Source of the DNA: Actinoplanes aureus
GTDB lineage: Bacteria; Actinomycetota; Actinomycetes; Mycobacteriales; Micromonosporaceae
NCBI RefSeq assembly: GCF_015704865.1
Contig: NZ_JADQTO010000002.1
Location: 552,205 to 616,204 of the forward strand
Length of the DNA: 64,000 nt
Direction of reading: 5' to 3'
Notes under the pieces: generated by a model
Told to the model about the DNA's origin: nothing
What the model saw: only the letters and a program-made list of their open reading frames with translations
Databases searched by the model: none
Translations under genes and position numbers: made by a program
In this document: positions 15,930 to 24,831 of the stretch, in pieces
Layout of the letters: every line of letters begins with the position of its first letter
Numbering within the stretch: position 1 is the first letter of the stretch

Positions 15930-17108
15930 GTGCCTGTGGTCGATGTCTTCCTGATCGTGCTGATGCTGCTCTTCGCGGTCAGCGGCTACCGCCAGGGCTT
16001 CGTCATCGGCGCGCTCTCGCTCGGCGGGTTCTTCAGTGGCGTACTTATCGGCCTTCAGCTCGGCCCCCTGATCGCGCGACAGTTCGCGGACGGCACGATC
16101 CGGCTCGTGGTGGCCCTCGCGGTCATCCTCACGCTCGCCGTGCTCGGACAGACCCTGGCCGGCTGGCTCGGCACCAATCTGCGGCGCGGCATCTTCAGCA
16201 AGCCGCTGCAACACCTCGACGACGCGGGCGGCGCGGTCGTCTCCGTGGTCGCTCTGCTGCTGGCCGCCTGGCTGGTCGCGGTGCCGCTCGGCTCCACCCC
16301 GTTCCCGGCGGTCAACCGGGAGTTCCGCAGCAGCGCGATTCTCGGCGGCATCAACGGCCTGATGCCGGAGGAGGCGCAGACGCTCTCCTCGGCGCTGCGC
16401 GACACCCTGAACACCAGCGGGTTCCCGGACGTGTTCGGCGGGCTCGCGCGTACTCAGGCGAAAGAGGTCGCCGCGCCGGACCCACGGCTGCGCAACTCGG
16501 AGGTCGTGCAGAACTCGAAGCGGTCGGTGCTGAAGATCCTCGGCTCAGCGCCGAGCTGCTCGCGGCGCATCGAGGGCACCGGGTTCGTGTACGCGCAGGA
16601 GCGCGTGATGACCAACGCGCACGTGGTGGCCGGCACTCGGGAGGTCGTCGTGGAGACCTCCCGCGGCCAGCTGGAGGGCAAAGTCGTGGTGTACGACCCC
16701 AAGCGCGACCTGGCCGTCCTCCACGTGCCCGGCCTGAAGGCGCCGACCATGTCGTTCGCCAGCAAGGAGGCCGCGAGCGGGGCGAACGCGATCGTCCTCG
16801 GCTACCCCCAGGACGGGCCGTATGACGCCCAGTCGGCCCGGGTCCGCGACGTGAGCCGGATCACCGGACCGGACATCTACGACTCCACCGACGTGACCCG
16901 GGAGATCTACACGATCAAGTCGCTGGTCCGCAGCGGCAACTCAGGCGGCCCGCTGATCGACCCGAGCGGCGCTGTCATCGGGGTGATCTTCGCGGCGGCC
17001 GCCGACGACAAGAATGTCGGTTTCGCCCTCACGGCTGACGAGGCCGCCGGGGTGGCGAAGGCGGGACGCGAGAACAACAAGGGCGTCCGCACCGGCGACT
17101 GCGCCTGA
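15930..17108 (+). CDS. marP: MarP-like membrane serine protease (CvpA domain + trypsin fold)
   Basis: A 392-aa protein with four N-terminal transmembrane helices (CvpA/colicin V production domain, residues about 1-120) and an extracytoplasmic chymotrypsin-like protease. The triad is visible: His231 (TNAHVVAG), Asp260 (DPKRDLAVL) and Ser338 (SGNSGGPL). Cys210 and the penultimate-residue Cys391 occupy the same relative places as the disulfide that stabilises M. tuberculosis MarP (Rv3671c). MarP protects against acid and oxidative stress by processing the wall hydrolase RipA. GTG start behind a TACGCT box. The 3' end converges on mycP across a tandem repeat array. Confidence 0.93.
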   Translation: MPVVDVFLIVLMLLFAVSGYRQGFVIGALSLGGFFSGVLIGLQLGPLIARQFADGTIRLVVALAVILTLAVLGQTLAGWLGTNLRRGIFSKPLQHLDDAGGAVVSVVALLLAAWLVAVPLGSTPFPAVNREFRSSAILGGINGLMPEEAQTLSSALRDTLNTSGFPDVFGGLARTQAKEVAAPDPRLRNSEVVQNSKRSVLKILGSAPSCSRRIEGTGFVYAQERVMTNAHVVAGTREVVVETSRGQLEGKVVVYDPKRDLAVLHVPGLKAPTMSFASKEAASGANAIVLGYPQDGPYDAQSARVRDVSRITGPDIYDSTDVTREIYTIKSLVRSGNSGGPLIDPSGAVIGVIFAAAADDKNVGFALTADEAAGVAKAGRENNKGVRTGDCA

Positions 17109-17112
17109 GCCG

Positions 17113-17304
17113 CACTCCGGCCGGCTGGCCGGTGGCTCGCGCGAACCGGCAGATCGTCACGGCTGTGCCGGACCCGTGCTCCGGCCGGCTGGCCGGCGGC
17201 CTGCGCGAACCGGCGGATCGTTACGGCTGCGCTTGAGCCGGGCTCCGGCTGGCTAGCCGGTGGCTCGCGCGAATCGGCGGATCGTGACGGCTGCTGCGGC
17301 TGCC
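17113..17304. repeat. Three tandem 64-bp repeats at the marP/mycP junction
   Basis: Three units with an exact 64-bp period (CTCC anchors at 17115, 17179 and 17243). Each contains the hairpin CCGGCC-GGCT-GGCCGG or a variant, then GCGCGAACCGGCGGATCGT-like sequence. The third unit lies inside the 3' end of mycP, encoding its RRFARATG terminus, so the outer two look like duplicated copies of the mycP end. The hairpins may terminate transcription in both directions. Confidence 0.85.
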
Positions 17305-18539
17305 GAGATCAGGAACAGCACGATCGCGATCCACCGGGCATGGCTGGTGTCGTTCCGGGCCGGCGCGGCCGCCGGAGTCGCCCAGCCACCCGCGTTCGAT
17401 CCAGGCACCCGGGTGGCGACGCCCGGCTGCCCGGACGCCTCCGGCGCCGACTGGGCCTGGCCCGAGGCGGGCGCGTTGCCGAACCGGGCCACACCCTGCG
17501 GAGGCGTGGTGTCCAGCGGGTTGCTCAGCACGATCGGCACGTCGGCGGTGAGCGCCGCGACCGGGTCCACCATGCCGAACCCGAACTCCGGGTCCCGGCC
17601 CGGAGCGCCGCGGTCCTGCGCGGTCCGGATCAGCCGGTTGATCACCTCGCCGGCCGCCATGTCCGGCCAGCGGGACCGGATCAGCGCCGCCGTGCCGGCC
17701 ACCATCGGGGCGGCGAAGCTCGTCCCCTGCACCTTCCAGTAGCCGTCCGGCCGGGCACCGACCAGCTGCGTGGCCGGCGCGGTGATCACTGTCTCCTTGC
17801 CGCTTATCGAACCGGACCAGAGCTCGTTGCCGTTGCGCTCCACGCCGGAGACGGCGACCACGCCCGGCTCCCGAGCCGGGTACCACACCCCGTCGGAGCC
17901 CGACGTGGTCGAGGCGGTCGCGTTGCCGGTGCAGGCGATCACCACCACGTCCTTGGCGAACGCGTAATCCAGCGCCGCGGCCAGTGCGGCGCTCGAGCCG
18001 CTGCCGCCGAGCGACAGGTTCAGCACCTTGGCGCCCTGGTCCACCGCCCAGCGCACGCCTTTCGCAACGACCAGGGCGTCGTCGTAGCGATTTTCCGCGT
18101 CCAGCACCCGGACCGGCAGAATCTTGGCCTTCGGGGCGATCCCGACGACCCCGGCGCTGTCGTCGGAGCGGCCGGCGATGATGGCCGACACCGTGGTGCC
18201 GTGACCGACCGGGTCGGAGTCGCCGTCGCCGTCCTTCTCCACCAGGTCGAGGCCGGGCAGCACCTGGCCCTCCAGGTCGTCGTGGTGGGCGTCGACCCCG
18301 GAGTCGAGGACCGCGACCGTCACGCCGTTGCCGTCCGCGTACGTCCACGCGCCGGCCAGATTCAGCGCCTGCACGTGCCACTGCTCGGCACGTGCCCAGT
18401 CGCCGTCGGTGGTGCTCGGCTCGGCCAGCGGGCCGAGCCTGGTCGGCCCGGGCGCGGCGAAGGCCGCGGTGGCGGGAGAGCCGACCGCGATCAACCCGGC
18501 CAGGACGGCCGCGCCCAGTCGTGACCGGGACGAGGGCAT
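17253..18539 (-). CDS. mycP: Mycosin, T7SS subtilisin-like protease
   Basis: A 428-aa membrane-anchored S8 protease of ESX/type VII secretion loci. Residues 1-29 form a signal peptide (MPSSRSRLGAAVLAGL...ATAAFA). The triad is Asp79 (VAVLDSGVD), His113 (VGHGTTVSAI) and Ser274 (QGTSFAAPMV), with oxyanion Asn206 (CTGNATAS). A Pro-rich linker precedes a C-terminal transmembrane helix (WIAIVLFLISAAAAAV) and a basic tail. MycP stabilises the ESX membrane complex and cleaves substrates. The start was set at the ATG at 18539 because of the signal peptide; an upstream ATG at 18608 is possible. It follows eccC on the same strand by 161 bp. Confidence 0.93.
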   Translation of the reverse strand: MPSSRSRLGAAVLAGLIAVGSPATAAFAAPGPTRLGPLAEPSTTDGDWARAEQWHVQALNLAGAWTYADGNGVTVAVLDSGVDAHHDDLEGQVLPGLDLVEKDGDGDSDPVGHGTTVSAIIAGRSDDSAGVVGIAPKAKILPVRVLDAENRYDDALVVAKGVRWAVDQGAKVLNLSLGGSGSSAALAAALDYAFAKDVVVIACTGNATASTTSGSDGVWYPAREPGVVAVSGVERNGNELWSGSISGKETVITAPATQLVGARPDGYWKVQGTSFAAPMVAGTAALIRSRWPDMAAGEVINRLIRTAQDRGAPGRDPEFGFGMVDPVAALTADVPIVLSNPLDTTPPQGVARFGNAPASGQAQSAPEASGQPGVATRVPGSNAGGWATPAAAPARNDTSHARWIAIVLFLISAAAAAVTIRRFARATG

Positions 18540-18700
18540 GCTCAGCACCGGCCACCGCCGGGTGGCCGGAAGAGTTCGCTCACATCGCTCACGGGTCGGC
18601 GTCGCCATTCCTGAGTCGGGCCCGGGCCACCTTGCAGAAGGTTCAGTCGATGGAGGGAGATTACTCCCATGGGGCGGCGTGTCGCTGCGGTCCTTCATGG

Positions 18701-21700
18701 CTAATCGCACTCCGAGTCTGCCGATTTAGCCGAATCCCGAAAGGGTGGCAGGTGGGCCAGCTGAATCAGCCGGATTCCCTCACGCCGGGTGACCAGACGG
18801 CCACGTCCAGGTGGCAGTGCGGCGGGACGCACGGCGCCGAGCAACGCACCCTCCTCCGGTGCGCCGGACATCACCAACCCGGGAGCGGAGAGCTCGCGCA
18901 GCCGCTGGATCACCGGCTCGTAGAGTGCCCGGCCCGCGCCGCCGGCCCGGCGGGTGAGCACCACGTGCAGTCCGATGTCCCGGGCCTGCGGCAGGAACTC
19001 CAGCAGCGGCGTCAGCGGGTTGACCGGTCCGGCCACCACGAGGTCGTAGTCGTCGACGAGGACGAACAGCTCCGGTCCGGTCCACCAGGACCGGTCCCGC
19101 AACTGCTGGGCGGTCACCTCCGGACCGGGCAGCCGGCGCTGCATGTAGCCGGCCACCGACCGCATCAGGTCCTGAGTCTGCTGGGCCTGCATCCCGTACC
19201 CGATGCGGTGCTCGGTCGCGGGCATGTCCATCAGGCTGCGCCGGTAGTCGACCAGGATGGTCCGGGCCTGCTCGGGCGCGAACCGCCGGGTCACCGAGGT
19301 GGCGAGCGCCCGCAGGAACGACGACTTGCCGCACTCCGCGTCGCCGAAGAGCAGGAAGTGCGGGTCGGTCGCGAAGTCGATCGTCACCGGCTGAAGGTCC
19401 GCCTCGGCGATGCCGATCGGGATGGCCAGGCCGGCGCCGCGATCCGGGACCACCTCGGCGTACGGCACGGAGGCCGGCAACAACCGCACCCGGGGTGCCC
19501 GTGCACCGTCCCAGGCCGTCGCCACCGCCTTGACCAGGCCGGTGGTGTCACCCAACACGCTCACCTCGGGCCGCACCGTGAGCAGGTGCAGTCCCCGGCT
19601 GCGATCCGCCGGGTGCTCCATCACGCCCCGGCCCGGCTGCTGCTCCGGGACGGTCTGCGCGGCCCGCCGGTTGACGATCGAGTCGGCCGGATCGCCGAGC
19701 CGCAGCTCGAGCCGGGAGCCGAACAGGTCCCGGACGGCCGGCCGGAAGTCCATCCAGCGGGAGGTGGCCGCGGCCAGGTGAATGCCGTACGACAGGCCGC
19801 GGGTGGCGAGGTCGGTGAGGACCGGCTCCAGTTCCTCGTAGTCCGTCCGCAGCGTCGCCCAGCCGTCCACCACGAGGAAGACGTCCCCGAACGGATCGGA
19901 GCCGCGCCGCCGCCGGTACGCCGCCATCGAGTCCACACCCAGTTCGGCGAACCGCCGCTCCCGCTCGGCGAGCAGTGTCACCATCTCTCCGACCGTCCGC
20001 CGTACGCCCTCCGCCTCCAGCCGCCCGAACACCCCACCCACGTGCGGCAGATCCCGCAGCGTGCTGAGCGCCCCACCGCCGAAGTCCAGGCAGTACACCT
20101 GCACCTCGGCCGGGGTATGGGTGAGGGCCAGCCCGCAGATCAGTGTCCGGAGCACTGTGGACTTGCCGCTCAGCGTCCCGCCGACCACCGCGACGTGCCC
20201 GGCCGAACCGGCCAGTTGCAGCCACATCACGTCGCGCAGCTGCTCCCTGGGCTTGTCGACGAGCGCGACCGGCACCTGGAGCCGCCCGTGCAACGCGGGG
20301 TTGGCGAAGGCCAGTCCTCGTTCCGGGACGGCGCCGACCGGACCGAGCAGGTCGTCGAGCGCGGTGGAGCGGTCCAGCGGCGGCAGCCACACCTGATGCG
20401 CCGGTGGGCCCTGCCCGGCGAGGCGGCCGACCAGTACGCCGAGCAGGGTCTCACCGAGCGGGGTCTCCTCCGGCCGGGCGGGTGCGACCGGTTCCGGGGC
20501 GGGCACGTGCCGTGTGGTCCAGGACAGCACGCGGGGGCCGTCGCTCCGGTCGGCTGCCCGGCCCGGGCCGGTGGTGCGGCGTACCGGCCCGGAGGCGTAG
20601 GCGGCCCGGAACCGGGTCAGTGGCTCGGTCCCGAACTTGACGTACCCGTGGCCGGGTGACCTGGGCAGCTCGTACGCGTCCGGCACGCCGAGCACCGCCC
20701 GGGACTCCAGCGCCGAGAACGTCCGCAACCCGATCCGGTACGACAGGTGCGTGTCCAGCCCGCGCAGCCGCCCGTCCTCGAGCCGCTGACTGGCCAGCAG
20801 CAGATGCACGCCGAGCGACCGCCCCAACCGGCCGATCTGCAGAAACAGCTCGATGAACTCGGGTTTCTTCTGGAGCAGCTCGGAGAACTCGTCACAGACC
20901 ACCAGCAGTGACGGCAACGGGGGCAGCGCGGCTCCGGCCTCCCGGGCCTTCTCGTAGTCCCGCAGGCCGGCGTAGTTCCCGGCCCGGCGCAGCAGCTCCT
21001 GGCGGCGGATCAGCTCGCCGTCGATCGCGTCGGCCATCCGGTCGACCAGCGGCAGCGCGTCCTCCAGGTTGGTGATCAGAGCGGCGGTGTGCGGCAGCCG
21101 GTCCATCGAGGCGAACGTCGCGCCACCCTTGAAGTCGATCAGGACGAAGTTGAGCGTCTCCGACGAGTGGGTGGCGGCGAGCGCCAGCACGAGCGTGCGC
21201 AGCAACTCCGACTTGCCGGAGCCGGTGGCGCCGATCAGCAGGCCGTGCGGGCCCATCCCGTCGTGTGCGGACTCCTTCAGATCCAGCTCCACCGGCAGCC
21301 CGTCGGCGCTCATCCCGATCGGAACCCGGAGCCGGTCCCGGAGTGGCCGGGACCGCCAGCCGCTCAGCACGGAGAAGCCCTCCGGATCCGCGATGCCGAG
21401 CAGCTCGGCCAGTCCGGTGTCGGCAGCCGTCGCCGTACCGGTCGGATCCGGCGCCGTGGCCAGCCGCAACGGCGCCAGGCGGCGGGCGACCGCCTCCGCC
21501 TCGGCCGCCGACAGGCCGTCCGCCCGGCCGGCCTCCGCCTCGCGATCCATTGTGGACGTATCGAGGCGTCCGTCGTCCTGCACCTCCAGGACCAGCATCG
21601 ATCGGTCCAGCAGCCGGGGTGGAGCGGCCTCCAGGTCCAGCACGGTCACCCCGGCCAAGCCCTCCTCCCAGCGCGTCGCACCGGCCGGCTCCGCGCAGTC

Positions 21701-22660
21701 CCGCACGATCACCAGATGCGGGACCGCGCCGCCGTCCTCGCCCGGATGGAACCGCGGGCGCCCGGTGAGGACGTCCTCGAGCATCGCCTCCAGCAGCGCG
21801 GCGGCGCCGGCGACCAGCCGCACCGGACCCAGCCCGTCGGAACGGCTGGGATGCCGGCCGTGCGGCAGCCACTTCACCCACTCCCAGCCGGCCCGCCGCT
21901 CCGGCCCGGCGCAGACCGCGACGAGCAGGTCGCCGGGCGGGTGGAAGACCGCGAGCTGGATCAGCACGGCCCGGACCAGCGCCCGGGCGCCCTCGGCGTC
22001 GGTGCCGCGGACGATGACCTGGGCGAAACCGCGCAGTGACATCGCCACCGGCAGGTCGGGCACCACCGAGTACGCGTCCAGGAAGCGCCGCAGCGCCCCG
22101 GCGGTCAACGGCTCCAACTCGTCCAGCGGCCGGGTGACCGGCGGGATCAGCGGCGTCGATAGTGTCTGCGGGCCCAACCCGATCCGGACCACCCCGAAGT
22201 CGGGATCCGCCGGCCGGCGCTCCCAGACTCGATGACTGCCCACCGTGGACCAGAGCCGCCACGGGTCCGGATGCCGGTAGAGCAGGCCGACTCGCTGCCG
22301 CTGCGCGGTGTCCCGGACCCGGCGGCGCAACGCCGAGAGCTGTCGCAGGTACTCCCGGCGGGCGGCGATCATCTCGGCTTTCCGCGGCGCGCCGGACGCG
22401 CCGAACGAGGTGGTGAGCATGGCCAGCGACGAGACGCCGAACAGGCCACCGATCACGTACGAATACGCCCCGCCGCGACCCTGGCCCATCATCATCGCCA
22501 TGGCCAGCGTGCCGCCCAGCATCGGCAGCGCCATCAGCCACTGCTGCCACCGCCCGGCCACCTGCTCCGGGATCTCCGGCGGCGGATCGACGGTCAGCTC
22601 ACCGACCGGGATCTCGGGAGCCGGCCGGCGGGCGGACCGCTTGATCGTCACGGTGCCCAT
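18701..22660 (-). CDS. eccC: T7SS motor ATPase EccC (fused EccCa-EccCb)
   Basis: A 1319-aa FtsK/SpoIIIE-type ATPase driving type VII secretion. Two hydrophobic helices at residues about 38-80 (LPMLGGTLAMAMMMG; IGGLFGVSSLAML) anchor it. Three ATPase modules follow with P-loops GATGSGKSELL, GGTLSGKSTVL and GDAECGKSSFL (Lys near residues 483, 833 and 1112). Walker B-type segments are VVCDEFSELL, VFLVVDGW and LFVLVDDY; the first keeps Asp-Glu, the others look more divergent, as usual for EccC, where the later modules bind the EsxB signal. ATG start at 22660. It is divergent from eccD across 153 bp, and mycP follows downstream. Confidence 0.96.
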   Translation of the reverse strand: MGTVTIKRSARRPAPEIPVGELTVDPPPEIPEQVAGRWQQWLMALPMLGGTLAMAMMMGQGRGGAYSYVIGGLFGVSSLAMLTTSFGASGAPRKAEMIAARREYLRQLSALRRRVRDTAQRQRVGLLYRHPDPWRLWSTVGSHRVWERRPADPDFGVVRIGLGPQTLSTPLIPPVTRPLDELEPLTAGALRRFLDAYSVVPDLPVAMSLRGFAQVIVRGTDAEGARALVRAVLIQLAVFHPPGDLLVAVCAGPERRAGWEWVKWLPHGRHPSRSDGLGPVRLVAGAAALLEAMLEDVLTGRPRFHPGEDGGAVPHLVIVRDCAEPAGATRWEEGLAGVTVLDLEAAPPRLLDRSMLVLEVQDDGRLDTSTMDREAEAGRADGLSAAEAEAVARRLAPLRLATAPDPTGTATAADTGLAELLGIADPEGFSVLSGWRSRPLRDRLRVPIGMSADGLPVELDLKESAHDGMGPHGLLIGATGSGKSELLRTLVLALAATHSSETLNFVLIDFKGGATFASMDRLPHTAALITNLEDALPLVDRMADAIDGELIRRQELLRRAGNYAGLRDYEKAREAGAALPPLPSLLVVCDEFSELLQKKPEFIELFLQIGRLGRSLGVHLLLASQRLEDGRLRGLDTHLSYRIGLRTFSALESRAVLGVPDAYELPRSPGHGYVKFGTEPLTRFRAAYASGPVRRTTGPGRAADRSDGPRVLSWTTRHVPAPEPVAPARPEETPLGETLLGVLVGRLAGQGPPAHQVWLPPLDRSTALDDLLGPVGAVPERGLAFANPALHGRLQVPVALVDKPREQLRDVMWLQLAGSAGHVAVVGGTLSGKSTVLRTLICGLALTHTPAEVQVYCLDFGGGALSTLRDLPHVGGVFGRLEAEGVRRTVGEMVTLLAERERRFAELGVDSMAAYRRRRGSDPFGDVFLVVDGWATLRTDYEELEPVLTDLATRGLSYGIHLAAATSRWMDFRPAVRDLFGSRLELRLGDPADSIVNRRAAQTVPEQQPGRGVMEHPADRSRGLHLLTVRPEVSVLGDTTGLVKAVATAWDGARAPRVRLLPASVPYAEVVPDRGAGLAIPIGIAEADLQPVTIDFATDPHFLLFGDAECGKSSFLRALATSVTRRFAPEQARTILVDYRRSLMDMPATEHRIGYGMQAQQTQDLMRSVAGYMQRRLPGPEVTAQQLRDRSWWTGPELFVLVDDYDLVVAGPVNPLTPLLEFLPQARDIGLHVVLTRRAGGAGRALYEPVIQRLRELSAPGLVMSGAPEEGALLGAVRPAALPPGRGRLVTRREGIRLIQLAHLPPFRDSAKSADSECD

Positions 22661-22813
22661 CGGCTCGCCTCCGATCGTTGCTTTCTGTACCCCGAGTGAT
22701 TACGGGGCATCACGATCGGCCCATGCTAGGTAAAGTTCCGTCGGTCCCGCAGCCTCATCTTCATCGATGTGGATAACCCCCGGCTCGAGCCTGTGGACAA
22801 CGGAAGGATCCCG

Positions 22814-24229
22814 GTGAGCGTCGCTCTGGCCCGCGTCACGATCAGCGCACCTCAGCGCCGCGTCGACGTCGCCCTTCCCGAGCACGTTCCGCTCGCTGAG
22901 CTGCTGCCCGAGGTGCTCCGGCACGCCGGCGAGGGCCTCGCCGACGAGGGCGAGAAGCACGGCGGCTGGTTGCTGCGGCGCGCCGACGGGGTCGCACTCA
23001 GCACGGGGCAGGGCTTGCACCCGCAGGGGGTACGCGACGGCGAAGTGCTCCACCTGGTCCCGGCCCACGACGAGTGGCCCGAGTTGGAGTACGACGACGT
23101 GGTCGAGGCGATCGCCGAGGGAGCGCGGCGCCGTGGTGGGGTCTGGACGCCCGCCGCCACCCGTGTGGCGACGCTGGCGGCCGCAGGGGTGCCGCTCGCT
23201 CTCGGCCTGCTGGCCCTGCTCGCCGCCGGATCCGGGAACAGCGGCGCCGGCCCGCTGGGGCTCGGCGTGGCCACGCTGCTCACGCTTGCCGCGACGACCG
23301 CATCTCGGGCGTACGGGGACGCGCGTGCCGGTGTGGCCCTCGGTGGGTACGCGTTGCCCTATGCCTTCGTCGGTGGCGCCGCGCTCGTCACGTCGTACGA
23401 CGATGCCGGCATCCTGGCGCCGCTGCCCTGGATCGGCAGCCCGGAGCTGCTCGCCGGGTCTCTCGCGGTGCTGCTGTTCGCGGCGTTCGGTGGCCTGGGA
23501 GTGGCGGCCGGCGGGCGGATCTTCGCGGCCGGTGTGACGGCCGGCCTGCTCGGTGCGCTGACCGCCCTGGCCGGCCTGTTCACCGCGGCTGCCGGTGCCG
23601 CCGCGGTGCTCATCTCGGTGCTGGTCTGCGGGATCGGGCTGCTGCCCCTGCTGGCCGTGCGCCTCGGCCGAACGCCCCGGCCTCCGGTAGTCCTCCCGGC
23701 CGAGGACCAGGCTGGGCTCGGTGCCGCTGATCCGGGCCGGGAGCGGCTCGACCGGGCGGAGGTTTTCGCTGCGGTCGCGCGTACCGAAGAATTGCTGGCC
23801 GGCATGCTGCTAGGCCATGCCGTCCTGGCGGCCGGCGCCTTCGCCGTGCTGGCCGCCGCCGGCACGCTCTCCGCCCGGATCCTCATCGCGGTCAGCGCGA
23901 TCGCGCTGCTGCTGCGCTCCCGGCTGTTCGTCACCCGGCGCCAGCGCATCCCGCTGCTCGCCGGCGGCCTCGCCGGCGCCGCCGCGCTCGGCGCGGACCT
24001 GCTGCGCACCGGCGCCGCCGACATGCCCGGCTCGCAACCCGCCGTGATCGCCGCCGCGGTCCTGATCGCGCTGCTCACGGTGGTCACCGGCGCGACGTAC
24101 GCCGAGCGGCCGCCCTCGCCCTACATCGGCCGCGCCGCGGACCTGCTCGACGCACTCGCCGTGATCGCGGTGATCCCGGTCGCTTGCGCCGTCACCGGCC
24201 TCATCACCGCCGTCTCCGGCCTCACCTGA
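22814..24229 (+). CDS. eccD: T7SS membrane protein EccD
   Basis: A 471-aa integral membrane protein of the ESX channel. The N-terminal ~95 residues form the ubiquitin-like domain (VTISAPQRRVDVALP...PLAELLPEVL), followed by about 11 hydrophobic helices. The GTG at 22814 was chosen because GGAAGGA lies 6 nt upstream and the protein then starts like other EccD (MSVALARVTI); the GTG at 22769 lacks a ribosome site. It is divergent from eccC. In ESX loci EccD forms the inner-membrane pore vestibule with EccB, EccC and EccE; eccB and eccE are not seen in this window and must be elsewhere if the system works. Confidence 0.93.
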   Translation: MSVALARVTISAPQRRVDVALPEHVPLAELLPEVLRHAGEGLADEGEKHGGWLLRRADGVALSTGQGLHPQGVRDGEVLHLVPAHDEWPELEYDDVVEAIAEGARRRGGVWTPAATRVATLAAAGVPLALGLLALLAAGSGNSGAGPLGLGVATLLTLAATTASRAYGDARAGVALGGYALPYAFVGGAALVTSYDDAGILAPLPWIGSPELLAGSLAVLLFAAFGGLGVAAGGRIFAAGVTAGLLGALTALAGLFTAAAGAAAVLISVLVCGIGLLPLLAVRLGRTPRPPVVLPAEDQAGLGAADPGRERLDRAEVFAAVARTEELLAGMLLGHAVLAAGAFAVLAAAGTLSARILIAVSAIALLLRSRLFVTRRQRIPLLAGGLAGAAALGADLLRTGAADMPGSQPAVIAAAVLIALLTVVTGATYAERPPSPYIGRAADLLDALAVIAVIPVACAVTGLITAVSGLT

Positions 24230-24264
24230 CCCACAGCGCCCTCGACCACGGCCGCATACGCCGC

Positions 24265-24430
24265 ACACCTGGCCCGGCTCGCGTCGGCCATGCCTGCTCG
24301 GCGTGTGCGCGGGTCACCTGGCCCGGCTCGCGTCCGCCATGCCTGCCCGGCGTGTGCGCGGGTCACCCGGCCCGGCTTGCGTCGGCCATGCTTGCTCGGC
24401 ATTTGCCCGTGTCGCCTGGGCCGGCGTCGG
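24265..24430. repeat. 49-bp tandem repeat downstream of eccD
   Basis: Three clear units and a decayed fourth with exact 49-bp period: the anchor GGCCCGGCT recurs at 24271, 24320 and 24369, with GGCCATGCCTGCTCGGCGTG-like cores. Frames through it look like noise, so it is taken as non-coding. It begins 35 bp after the eccD stop. Confidence 0.85.
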
Positions 24431-24460
24431 GCTGCGTCTGGTTGGCGTTGCTCGGCGTTG

Positions 24461-24660
24461 CCCGCCGCGATCTTGGGTGATTGTGCGCCCTATGGACTGG
24501 TCAGAAGCTCAAGATCGGCGGGCACCTAGAGAGCCTTCGTGGTCAGGGTCTTGTCCGGCCCAACGTGGGTGCTGTCTTGCGGCCGTTGAGACAGCAGTGA
24601 GCGTGGGCCAAGCAAGATCACCGCTTGGGGACCCTGACTACGGAAGCCTTCTAGAGGGCT
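24461..24660. repeat. Long imperfect palindrome in the eccD-ppa intergenic region (MITE-like or structured RNA)
   Basis: Two nested inverted structures. Outer: CCCGCC..GATCTTG (24461-24475) against CAAGATCGGCGGG (24510-24522). Inner: CCTAGAGAGCCTTCGTGG (24525-24542) continuing TCAGGGTC against GACCCTGACTACGGAAGCC (24630-24648) plus CTAGAGG (24651-24657). At the centre GGCCCAACG...GCTGTCT faces AGACAGC...CGTGGGCC (24558-24608). The rest of the 602-bp gap (24661-24765) shows nothing recognisable. No transposase is present. It may be a miniature inverted-repeat element or a folded transcript. Confidence 0.5.
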
Positions 24661-24765
24661 CGGCCGGCGGTTGTGGATGTCGGCGGGGCCGGCGGCGGCG
24701 CACGGATGCGGCGTCGTAGCTGGTGGTTAGGCCGTTTCGTCGGCGGGCGGCGGATTGGATGCCAA

Positions 24766-24807
24766 ACGACCGCACCTGCGGGGCGCGGGCCCCGCAGGTG
24801 CGGTCGT
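24766..24807 (-). terminator. ppa terminator hairpin
   Basis: A perfect 19-bp stem (ACGACCGCACCTGCGGGGC, 24766-24784, and its complement, 24789-24807) with a 4-nt loop, 24 bp after the ppa stop on the minus strand. One of the strongest hairpins in the window. Confidence 0.8.
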
Positions 24808-24831
24808 CAGCGGTATGGCGGGAGCGTGCGG

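Noticed and set aside
17340..18524. A 394-codon plus-strand frame opposite mycP
   Set aside because: Antisense shadow; the catalytic triad and signal peptide are on the minus strand.
24265..24430. Possible CRISPR array
   Set aside because: The 49-bp units are contiguous tandem repeats with no variable spacers, and no cas genes are nearby.
24661..24765. Possible tRNA or small RNA gene in the eccD-ppa gap
   Set aside because: No cloverleaf, anticodon arm or conserved T-loop could be traced.
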